From the NCBI GenBank assembly GCA_030673995.1, contig DAOUYU010000017.1, positions 1 through 15,528 on the forward strand: a stretch of 15,528 nt of DNA. Direction: 5' to 3'. A program made the translations under genes and the position numbers. Source of the stretch: Candidatus Aminicenantota bacterium. GTDB lineage: Bacteria; Acidobacteriota; Aminicenantia; Aminicenantales; Aminicenantaceae. A model generated the notes under the pieces. The model was not told the DNA's origin and did not search any database. It saw only the letters and a program-made list of their open reading frames with translations. This document shows positions 1 through 6,600 of the stretch, in pieces; the stretch's first letter is position 1; each line of letters begins with the position of its first letter.

Positions 1-1
1 G

Positions 2-124
2 GACAATGTGAATTTAGAGATAGAATTGATAACGGATGTAGCAATGGAGAAGGGATTGCGGTTTGCGATAAGAGAAGGAGGACGGACAGTAGGAGCAGGA
101 ACGGTCACGGAAATTTTAGAATAA
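2..124 (+). CDS. tuf: Elongation factor Tu, C-terminal 40 codons (5' part outside window)
   Basis: EF-Tu carries aminoacyl-tRNA to the ribosome as a GTP complex. Only the end of domain 3 is present: 40 codons in the frame starting at position 2, closed by TAA at 122-124. The last residues read RFAIREGGRTVGAGTVTEIL followed by Glu, the typical bacterial EF-Tu ending, so identification is firm although the gene is cut by the window edge. Codon choice differs from the neighbours: three of four Ile codons are ATA and three of four Thr codons are ACG. The gene stands upstream of rpmG and secE, the classical tufB position. No intrinsic terminator follows the stop; a heptamer repeat begins 6 nt later. 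It is probably the second copy of the tuf that begins near the right end of the window. Confidence 0.97.
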   Translation, partial: DNVNLEIELITDVAMEKGLRFAIREGGRTVGAGTVTEILE

Positions 125-129
125 AGAAG

Positions 130-171
130 AAGGATTAAGGATTAAGGATTAAGGAGTAAGGAGTAAGGAGT
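130..171 (+). repeat. Six tandem heptamers after tuf
   Basis: Three copies of AAGGATT are followed by three copies of AAGGAGT, all in perfect 7-nt phase with no interruption. The array begins 6 nt after the tuf stop codon. The same two units recur in mixed order after fusA at 15198-15225. Each unit contains an AAGGA core that resembles a ribosome binding site, but no start codon follows at a useful distance. Function is unknown; a slippage-prone simple repeat is the simplest reading. Confidence 0.93.
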
Positions 172-249
172 AAAAGAGAGATAAACTTATAAACGTCTGA
201 CCGCTCAATTCAATTAGGAAAATCAAAGAAAAAAACAGGTGAGAAAAAA

Positions 250-399
250 TTGAGAGAGATAGTAACTCTACAGTGTTCCGAGTGCAAACGAAGAAATTAC
301 ACCACGACACGCAACAAAAAGATACAGAAGGATAAAATCGAGCTGAAAAAATTCTGTAAATTTTGCCGGAAGCACACTTCACATAAAGAGGTAAGATGA
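250..399 (+). CDS. rpmG: Ribosomal protein bL33
   Basis: bL33 is a small protein of the 50S subunit near the E site. The 49-residue product begins MREIVTLQCSECKRRNYTTT and holds two zinc-binding pairs, C9-x2-C12 and C36-x2-C39, so it is the four-cysteine form. It is rich in Lys and Arg, as expected. The start is TTG at 250: this gives the canonical MREIVTL opening and lies 6 nt after AGGTGAG at 237-243; no ATG or GTG in frame gives a better fit. The gene sits between tuf and tRNA-Trp, the usual place for rpmG upstream of secE. Length matches the family (about 49-55). Confidence 0.96.
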   Translation: MREIVTLQCSECKRRNYTTTRNKKIQKDKIELKKFCKFCRKHTSHKEVR

Positions 400-408
400 A
401 ACAGTCAC

Positions 409-471
409 TTACCTGGATTACTCATGAAAATAAATAAAGGTATCGGAAGTTTTCATGAATAGTGCAGGTGA
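409..471 (+). other. Long imperfect inverted repeat (hairpin) between rpmG and tRNA-Trp
   Basis: The left arm at 409-430 pairs with the right arm at 450-471 around a 19-nt loop (431-449). The inner nine pairs are perfect (TCATGAAAA with TTTTCATGA), and the outer part adds an ACCTG / CAGGT block and several further pairs, broken by two mismatches and two G-U pairs. No T tract follows, so it is not an intrinsic terminator. It could be an RNA processing or stabilising element between the rpmG message and the tRNA, or the remnant of an interspersed palindromic repeat. Confidence 0.6.
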
Positions 472-476
472 CGAGT

Positions 477-490
477 GGCTCATAGTACAT
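477..490 (+). repeat. Degenerate pair of RGCTCAT-type heptamers
   Basis: GGCTCAT is followed directly by AGTACAT. The first unit is identical to one of the heptamers at 15234-15261 and the second differs from AGCTCAT at two positions. Two units are little evidence, so this is a weak call that rests on the clearer array downstream of fusA. Confidence 0.3.
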
Positions 491-511
491 GAAGAGGAGG
501 CGATATAGAAA

Positions 512-588
512 AGGTGAGTAGCTCAATTGGTTAGAGCGTCGGTCTCCAAAACCGAAGGTTGCGGGTTCGAGTCCTGCCTCACCTGCCA
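512..588 (+). tRNA. trnW: tRNA-Trp (anticodon CCA), CCA end encoded
   Basis: A complete cloverleaf can be drawn. The 7-bp acceptor stem is AGGTGAG (512-518) with CTCACCT (578-584). The D stem is GCTC / GAGC (521-524, 534-537). The anticodon stem is TCGGT / ACCGA around loop CTCCAAA (544-550), with anticodon CCA at 546-548, which reads UGG. The T arm is GCGGG-TTCGAGT-CCTGC (561-577). The discriminator base is G585 and the 3' CCA is encoded at 586-588. The stem carries one G-T pair in the T arm and no other mismatch. It lies between rpmG and secE, a known location for tRNA-Trp, and no convincing promoter of its own is visible, so it is probably processed from a longer transcript. Confidence 0.97.
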
Positions 589-594
589 TATTAT

Positions 595-626
595 CATTAT
601 AGATTTGAATTAAAACATCTATAATG
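595..626 (+). promoter_or_regulatory. 10-bp inverted repeat overlapping a perfect -10 box upstream of secE
   Basis: CATTATAGAT (595-604) and ATCTATAATG (617-626) form a perfect 10-bp inverted repeat with a 12-nt centre, so half-sites lie 22 nt apart. The right arm contains TATAAT at 620-625, an exact sigma70 -10 box. A good -35 box at 16-18 nt is missing, so promoter activity is uncertain. The palindrome may be an operator, or in RNA a weak hairpin between tRNA-Trp and the secE message. No T tract follows it. Confidence 0.45.
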
Positions 627-668
627 CACTAAAAATCGCATATTGACATCAAGGAAAAAGGTTAAGGA

Positions 669-881
669 ATGAGTAAGAAAGTAAAATGGTACAAGCGCTT
701 CTTTCCTTTTTTGAAAGAAGTCAGGGCCGAGATAAAAAAGGTGACGTGGCCTTCTAAAAATGAGGTTTATAGCACCACCCTCGTTGTGATTATTGCTACT
801 TTTTTCTTTGGTTTTTATCTGTATTTTATGGACATTATTTTTTCCTGGGTTATTACCCGGATCAGATCTTTATTTGGATAG
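669..881 (+). CDS. secE: Preprotein translocase subunit SecE
   Basis: SecE is the essential clamp subunit of the SecYEG channel in the inner membrane. The 70-residue product has the short single-span form found in most bacteria outside the gammaproteobacteria. Residues 15-30 hold the conserved amphipathic segment with EIKKVTWPS, followed by one membrane span at about residues 36-60 (TTLVVIIATFFFGF onward) and a short basic tail. The ATG at 669 gives the expected N terminus; purine-rich AAGGA at 651-655 and 664-668 flank the usual ribosome binding distance, neither ideally placed. nusG follows 13 nt after the stop, the standard secE-nusG pair. Confidence 0.96.
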   Translation: MSKKVKWYKRFFPFLKEVRAEIKKVTWPSKNEVYSTTLVVIIATFFFGFYLYFMDIIFSWVITRIRSLFG

Positions 882-894
882 ATTGAGTAATAAA

Positions 895-1425
895 ATGGCT
901 AAAAATTGGTATGTTGTCCACACGTATTCAGGATTTGAAAAGTTTGTAGCCGAGACTATTCGCCAGAAGGCTATTGAGCTGAATATAGAGGACCAAATTG
1001 GAAAGATCATTATCCCTACAGAAGACGTTGTTGAAATCAAAGGAGGGAAGAAGGTCGTTTCCACAAAAAGGTCTTATCCGGGCTATATTTTGATAGAGAT
1101 GGAGATGACGGATATAAACTGGCATATCATTCGCGAAACGCCTAAGGTGACCGGTTTTGTTGGATCTGGAAAACATCCTTCGCCCTTGAACCAGGAAGAG
1201 GTCAGCCAGATAGTGGAGCATATGGAGACAACCTCCGAAAAACCAAAGCCTAAGCACTCATTCGAAAAAGGAGAAGCTGTCCGAATTATCGATGGCCCTT
1301 TTTTCAACTTCAACGGGCTCGTTGAAGAGGTAAACAATGAGAGAAATACGTTAAAGGTGCTGGTAACAATTTTCGGCCGCTCCACACCGGTTGAGTTAGA
1401 ATTCTTGCAAGTGGAGAAGATTTAG
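895..1425 (+). CDS. nusG: Transcription termination/antitermination factor NusG
   Basis: NusG binds the clamp of RNA polymerase through its NGN domain and, through its KOW domain, contacts S10 or Rho. The product is 176 residues. The NGN domain begins NWYVVHTYSGFEK and contains the RSYPGYILIEM strand and the TGFVGSG turn. The KOW domain begins near residue 120 with FEKGEAVRIIDGPFFNFNG and ends with FGRSTPVEL. The frame is open 34 codons further upstream, across the secE end, but that stretch is only secE read in another frame; the ATG at 895 gives the family N terminus (MAKNWYVVH). Initiation is probably coupled to secE, because the ribosome binding site is weak. No domain insertion is seen. 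Confidence 0.97.
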   Translation: MAKNWYVVHTYSGFEKFVAETIRQKAIELNIEDQIGKIIIPTEDVVEIKGGKKVVSTKRSYPGYILIEMEMTDINWHIIRETPKVTGFVGSGKHPSPLNQEEVSQIVEHMETTSEKPKPKHSFEKGEAVRIIDGPFFNFNGLVEEVNNERNTLKVLVTIFGRSTPVELEFLQVEKI

Positions 1426-1433
1426 GAGGGAAA

Positions 1434-1865
1434 ATGGCCAAGGAAATCGTGGCGAAAATCAAGCTCCAGATTGTGGCTGGCCAAGCAAGCCCTGCACCTC
1501 CTGTAGGTCCCGCGCTTGGTCAACATAACGTGAATATCATGGACTTCGTCCGCCAATTTAATGAAAAAACAGGCAAAATGGAAGAAGGGACAGTGATTCC
1601 AGTCCTAATCAGCGTTTTCAAGGATAGGACTTTCAACTTTATTACTAAAACCCCTCCGGCTTCTTATCTTTTAAAAAAAGCAGCCGGAATTGCCAAAGGT
1701 TCTGGAGAACCGAACAAGGAAAAAATCGGGAAAGTTACTGACAAACAGATTGAGGAAATAGCAAAGGCGAAGATGCCAGACCTGAATGCTTACAGTTTGG
1801 ATGCTGCAAAAAAAATTATCGAAGGCACGGCAAAAAACATGGGATTGGAGATTATCTGTGAGTAA
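1434..1865 (+). CDS. rplK: Ribosomal protein uL11
   Basis: uL11 binds the GTPase-associated region of 23S rRNA and contacts EF-G and EF-Tu on the 50S subunit. The 143-residue product has the N-terminal domain with the conserved proline-rich PPVGPALGQHNVNIMDF (residues 22-38), which is the thiostrepton contact region, and the C-terminal RNA-binding domain with TPPASYLLKKAAGI and KMPDLNA. AGGAGG at 1424-1429 overlaps the nusG stop codon and stands 4 nt from the ATG. The short gap of 8 nt leaves no separate leader in which L1 could regulate the operon, unless the site lies inside nusG. Confidence 0.98.
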   Translation: MAKEIVAKIKLQIVAGQASPAPPVGPALGQHNVNIMDFVRQFNEKTGKMEEGTVIPVLISVFKDRTFNFITKTPPASYLLKKAAGIAKGSGEPNKEKIGKVTDKQIEEIAKAKMPDLNAYSLDAAKKIIEGTAKNMGLEIICE

Positions 1866-2550
1866 GAGAGGAAAAAAGTATATCAAGGCTATGGAGTTAA
1901 AGGAAAAAGATGATTATTCCTTGGAAGATGCGGTGGCTCTCGTTAAGAAACTCAGCTTCGTCAAATTCGATGAATCTGTGGATATTTCTCTTAGTCTGGG
2001 AGTGAATCCGAAGCATTCTGATCAGATGGTGAGAGGAACTATAGTCCTTCCCCATGGCACTGGAAAAACAAAAAAGGTGTGTGTGATTGCTTCTGGAGAA
2101 AAAATTAAAGAGGCTGAGGAAGCAGGAGCCGATTATTCTGGAGGGGAGGAACTTATCGATAAGATATCTAAAGGATGGATTGATTTTGATGAAGTTATTG
2201 CCACTCCTGATGTCATGCGGAATGTCGGAAAGCTGGGTCGTATTCTTGGGACTAAGGGACTTATGCCAAACCCGAAATCAGGCACGGTGACTTTTGACAT
2301 CAAGAAAGCAGTTAAAGAGATCAAGTCTGACCGGGTTGAATTCAGAGTGGACAAGACGGCCATAATCCATTCTCCTATTGGCAAGCTTTCCTTTTCTGAA
2401 GATAAGCTTAAAGATAATATTAAAACTTTTATCCAGGCAGTTGTTCAAGCAAAACCTCCTGCAGCTAAGGGCAAATACATGAAAACCATGCACATATCAT
2501 CAACTATGGGACCGTCTATAAGGCTTTCAGAGGAAGTTTTAGATTTGTAG
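1858..2550 (+). CDS. rplA: Ribosomal protein uL1
   Basis: uL1 forms the mobile L1 stalk that helps release E-site tRNA. The start is GTG at 1858, giving MSKRGKKYIKAMEL, the usual family opening. The coding frame overlaps the end of rplK by 8 nt, and GGAG at 1847-1850 lies 7 nt upstream, inside rplK, so translation is coupled. The frame is open further upstream, but that part is rplK read in another frame. From this GTG the product has 230 residues, the standard length. Conserved segments include VRGTIVLPHGTGK, the FDEVIATPDVM stretch, GRILGTKGLMPNPKSGTV and the C-terminal GKYMKTMHISSTMGPS. In many bacteria L1 also represses its own operon. Confidence 0.96.
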   Translation: MSKRGKKYIKAMELKEKDDYSLEDAVALVKKLSFVKFDESVDISLSLGVNPKHSDQMVRGTIVLPHGTGKTKKVCVIASGEKIKEAEEAGADYSGGEELIDKISKGWIDFDEVIATPDVMRNVGKLGRILGTKGLMPNPKSGTVTFDIKKAVKEIKSDRVEFRVDKTAIIHSPIGKLSFSEDKLKDNIKTFIQAVVQAKPPAAKGKYMKTMHISSTMGPSIRLSEEVLDL

Positions 2551-2566
2551 GAGATAGGAGAAATAA

Positions 2567-3079
2567 GTGAAAAAAAGGAGCAAAGAAAAGCTTGTCAAAG
2601 AACTTGGTGATAGCTTCAAGAGCTGCAACTCTTTTTATCTCGTCGATTTTAGAAAAATGGCTGTTTCTCAAGCTGTGGAATTGAGAAATCTTTTTCGAGA
2701 AAACTCCTACTCCTTCAGAGTAGTCAAGAATCGTCTTGCTCTAAGAGCTCTTAGAGAAGATTTTCCTGAAGATTTAAAAAAATATTTTCAGGGTCCCACA
2801 GCCATCGCCTTTGCTTCTCAAAATCCGGTGGGTTTAGCCCGGTTGATCAAGGATTTTTCTGTTCGGAACAAGGTTTTGACCGTAAAGGCAGGTCTATTGG
2901 ATGGACAATTTCTTTCTGGAGAAAGATTCGCTGAGGTTGCTGTTTTGCGCTCACGGGAAGAATTAGTAGCCAAAATTGGCTATTTGATGGCATTCCCACT
3001 AATAAAATTACTTAGGACTTGGCAAGCTCCGATAAGCAGTTTAGGCAGGTTGTTGAGTCAAATAAAAACAAAAAAATAG
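2567..3079 (+). CDS. rplJ: Ribosomal protein uL10
   Basis: uL10 is the base of the L12 stalk: its N-terminal domain binds 23S rRNA beside uL11 and its C-terminal helix carries L12 dimers. The 170-residue product has the typical N-terminal part with SFYLVDFRKMAV, the VVKNRLALRAL motif (residues 53-63) and FQGPTAIAF; the long C-terminal helix covers roughly residues 135-170. The start is GTG at 2567, with GGAG at 2557-2560 placed 6 nt upstream. Only 16 nt separate it from rplA, so the long structured L10 leader common in this position is absent. Confidence 0.96.
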   Translation: MKKRSKEKLVKELGDSFKSCNSFYLVDFRKMAVSQAVELRNLFRENSYSFRVVKNRLALRALREDFPEDLKKYFQGPTAIAFASQNPVGLARLIKDFSVRNKVLTVKAGLLDGQFLSGERFAEVAVLRSREELVAKIGYLMAFPLIKLLRTWQAPISSLGRLLSQIKTKK

Positions 3080-3093
3080 GGTTGGAGGTAAAA

Positions 3094-3540
3094 ATGCCCA
3101 AAGCACAAACAAAAGAAGCTAGCGAAACGGCTAAGGAAAAAAAGGTGAAAACAAATGTAACGAAAGAACAATTTTTTAACCACTTGGATAGCCTGACGGT
3201 TCTGGAACTCGCTGATTACATCAAAGAATTTGAAGAAAGGTACGGTGTAAGCGCAGCCGCTGCTGCTATGCCTATGGCGGCACCAGGAGCGGCAGGTCCC
3301 CAGGCAGAGGCTAAAGCAGAAGAAGAGAAAACGGAGTTTGCTGTTGTCTTAAAGGCCATTGGAGATAAGAAGATCAATGTCATCAAGACCGTAAGAGAAG
3401 TGACAAATCTGGGTCTGAAAGAGGCCAAGGATTTGGTCGATAGTTTTCCGAAGCCCGTAAAAGAGGGAGTTTCCAAAGAAGAAGCTGAAGAAATAAAGGC
3501 AAAATTTGAAGCAGTGGGGGCAGAGATAGAATTGCAGTAA
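3094..3540 (+). CDS. rplL: Ribosomal protein bL12 (L7/L12) with Lys-rich N-terminal extension
   Basis: bL12 dimers form the flexible stalk that recruits translation GTPases. From ATG 3094 the product has 148 residues, longer than the usual 120-130. Residues 22-54 are the dimerisation domain (LTVLELADYIKEFEERYGV), residues 54-80 an Ala-rich hinge, and residues 81-148 the C-terminal factor-binding domain with EFAVVLKAIGDKKINVIK and GLKEAKDLVD. The excess lies in the first 21 residues, which are Lys-rich and resemble no known bL12 part. ATG 3094 has a strong GGAGG at 3084-3088. An internal GTG at 3145, 7 nt after AAGGA (3133-3137), would give a 131-residue protein of normal length; which start is used cannot be settled here. 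Confidence 0.95.
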   Translation: MPKAQTKEASETAKEKKVKTNVTKEQFFNHLDSLTVLELADYIKEFEERYGVSAAAAAMPMAAPGAAGPQAEAKAEEEKTEFAVVLKAIGDKKINVIKTVREVTNLGLKEAKDLVDSFPKPVKEGVSKEEAEEIKAKFEAVGAEIELQ

Positions 3541-3563
3541 ACAAAGATATTGAGATTTATAAA

Positions 3564-3596
3564 AGTTTTTGAAATATATAATTCTAAAACTCTTTT
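3564..3596 (+). terminator. AU-rich hairpin with T-rich tail between rplL and rpoB (possible attenuator)
   Basis: AGTTTTTGAA (3564-3573) pairs with TTCTAAAACT (3582-3591) in nine of ten positions around an 8-nt loop, and TCTTTT overlaps and follows the stem at 3591-3596. It lies in the 68-nt gap before rpoB, the place where a partial transcription attenuator and RNA processing site are known in E. coli. The stem is almost all A-U, so it would be weak. TTGAGA (3550-3555) and TATAAT (3577-3582) also occur here, but 21 nt apart, too far for a normal promoter. Confidence 0.4.
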
Positions 3597-3608
3597 GTGA
3601 GAAGGAAT

Positions 3609-6600
3609 ATGAGTGAAAAAACTGACCATATTTATCGTAAAAGAAAAGATTACTCAAAATTAAAAATGTCTTTCCCTATGCCAGGCCTGCTTGACATTCA
3701 GACGTTATCCTATGCAGAGTTTCTTCAGATGGAGTTACTGCCCGATGAAAGAAAAGACATTGGACTGCAGGCTGCATTTAAAGATATATTCCCCGTCTCT
3801 GATTTTAAGGAAACCACTCAGCTGGATTTTATCAGCTATTCTATCGGTAACTGGGAGTGTAAATGTGGACGGCTGAAAGGTGTTGAGAACTCACGAGGCC
3901 GATGCAGCAGTTGTGAAACGCTTCTTCCTTCAGATGCCGAACTTACTAAAAAGGAGATATGTCCTTATTGTAGTGCGATAAAAAAAATAGAAGTTCCTCT
4001 TTGTGATCATTGCGGGGACAAAGTTCGGCTGAAGATGAAATACAGTTCCAATGAATGTATCCAAAAAAACTATAGTTACTCTGTTCCCCTCAGGCTCAAA
4101 GTGAGGTTGATTTCCTGGGAAAAAGACCCAACAACTAAGGCAAAAAGGCTCAAGCATATAAAAGAGCAAGAAGTCTATTTTGGCGATATTCCCTTGATGA
4201 CAGCGAAAGGGACATTTATTTTTAACGGAATCGAGAGAGCAGTTGTCAGCCAGCTTCAGAGATCTCCTGGAGTATTTTTCCGGCAGGGAGAGGGTAAGGG
4301 TTTTTATGTGGGTAAGATTATTCCTTACAGAGGAGCATGGGTTGAGTTTGAATACGACGCTAAGAATATATTGTATGTTCGGTTGGATCGGAAAAAGAAG
4401 TTTCTGGTGACAGTATTTTTAAGGGCTCTGGGATTTGGATCAGATGAGGCCATTCTAAAGCTTTTTCATAAAACCTATAAAATATTTCCTGAAAACGGCG
4501 AATTCTGTTGGGAGCTTAGTGAAAACCTTGTTGGAAAGGTCGTAGCAGAAGACATTATGGATCCATCCGTGAAAACTAAAAGAGTGTTGGTAAAGGCAAA
4601 AGAGAAGCTCAGCAAAATGGCGTACCAGAAGCTTGAAGCAGGTGGCATCAAGAGAATTTCCTTGGCCGGAAAAGAATTTAAAGGAGCTTATTCGATTTCA
4701 TCCATAGAAGATTTGGTCAAGGCAAGAGAAGAGTTAAATGAGAAGCATCTCGAGGAGATCAAAGACTTAAAAGAACCATTTGAGGTATTTTTCCCGGATA
4801 AGGATGAGTTCGGCAACATTATTATCAACACATTAAAAAAAGATTTATCCAAAGATACCAATCAGGCCCTGGCTGATATTTATAGGAAACTGAGACCAGG
4901 AGAACCCCATACAATGGAGAGTGCTCACAACTTATTCCGAAACCTGTTCTTTAATCCCCAGAGATACAATTTCTCCCGAATTGGGCGCCTTAAAATGAAT
5001 ATCAAACTTGGCCTTGATCATCCCTTAGAAGAGAAGACTTTATCCCCTATGGATTTTGTAGAGGTGATCCTCTACTTGCTTCGGCTGCGCAATGGTGAAG
5101 GAGTCGTGGATAACATTGACCATCTGGGAAATCGTCGCGTTCGTTCTGTAGGGGAACTTGTGGAAAATGCATTTCGAATCGGATTGACCCGGATGGAAAG
5201 AACTATAAAGGAAAAAATGACTGTGGCTTCAGATTTGGCCTCAGCTATGCCTCAAGACCTCCTCAATTCGAAACCTGTTATTGCTGCTTTGAAGGAATTT
5301 TTTGGAAGCTCTCAGCTTTCTCAGTTTATGGACCAGATTAACACTCTGGCCGAAGTAACACATAAAAGACGATTGAGTGCTCTGGGACCAGGAGGGCTGA
5401 GTCGAGAGAGAGCAGGCTTTGAGGTGAGAGACATTCAGTCGTCTCACTACGGAAGGATCTGTCCTATTGAAACTCCAGAGGGGCCTAATATAGGTCTGAT
5501 ATCTTCTCTGAGTTGTTTTGCTCGTGTCAACAGCTTTGGTTTTGTCGAAGCTCCCTATAAAAAAGTCAAGGATGGAAGAGTAATAGACTTTGTAAAAATT
5601 CTTCATCCTGGGATGAGTTCTTATAAAGTCGGAGACATTGTTGAGAAAGAAAAGCTTAAGAAAGAAACGAGTAAAGAGAAGAAAAAGACCGGGCAGTTGC
5701 CGGTAGTAGATCCCTACTGTTTTTATCTGACTGCATGGGAAGAAGAAAAATTCAACATCGCCCAGGCTAACGCCCCTGTTGATGATAAAGGAAATTTTCT
5801 CGAAGAATTAGTAAGTGCAAGACAACACGGTAACTTTAGGCTTATACATAGAGACCAGATGGATTATATCGATGTTTCTCCTAAACAACTTGTTTCCCTG
5901 TCAACTGCTTTGATCCCCTTTTTAGAACATGATGATGCCAACCGTGCCCTTATGGGGTCAAATATGCAAAGACAGGCTGTACCGCTTCTCAGGCCGGAGC
6001 CGCCTTTTGTCGGGACAGGAATGGAGCACCTTGTAGCCAAGGGATCTGGAGATGTGATCATCTGCCAGCGGTCAGGAGTTGTGGAGTTTGTCGATGCCGA
6101 GAGAATTCTTATTAGTGCGGATGAAGAGGAAAATGCCAAAGAGTATGAAGTAGGAACAGACCTTTATCTCCTGACAAAATTTTTAAGAACAAACCAAAAC
6201 ACCTGTATAAACCACAGACCTATCGTCAGAAAAGGAGATAGAGTCGTGAATGGTCAAATCCTTGCGGACAGTTCCTGTACAGATAAGGGCGAATTATCCC
6301 TTGGAAGAAATGTTCTCTGTGCATTCATGCCTTGGAGAGGTTATAACTTTGAGGATGCGATCATTGTCAGCGAGAAGCTGATAAAGGATGATATCTTCAC
6401 TTCAATCCATATTGTCGAAGAGACTATAGAAGCCAGGGATACGAAATTAGGCCCAGAAGAAATCACCAGAGATATTCCCAATGTTCCGGAAGAGCTTCTT
6501 CATAACTTAAATGAAAACGGAATAGTCAGAACAGGAGCTCATGTGAAATCTGGAGATATTCTCGTCGGTAAAGTCGCTCCTAAGGGCGAAACTCAGTTAT

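Noticed and set aside
130..171. Heptamer array as a CRISPR-like repeat
   Set aside because: Units of 7 nt without spacers are simple tandem repeats, not CRISPR.
149..382. Open frame of 77 residues on the minus strand
   Set aside because: It covers rpmG on the opposite strand, has no family resemblance and no clear ribosome binding site; it is a shadow frame.
495..500. Perfect AGGAGG ahead of tRNA-Trp
   Set aside because: No start codon follows at a useful distance; the tRNA begins at 512.
643..648. TTGACA before secE
   Set aside because: A -10 box at 16-18 nt would fall on the secE start codon and no match is there.
793..894. Longer nusG with 34 extra N-terminal residues
   Set aside because: The extra stretch is secE read in another frame; ATG 895 gives the family N terminus.
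3019..3093. Longer rplL starting inside rplJ
   Set aside because: The extra 25 residues are rplJ in another frame, and ATG 3094 has a strong ribosome binding site.
3550..3582. TTGAGA and TATAAT as an rpoB promoter
   Set aside because: The spacing is 21 nt, outside the normal 16-19 nt range, and the region is AT-rich.
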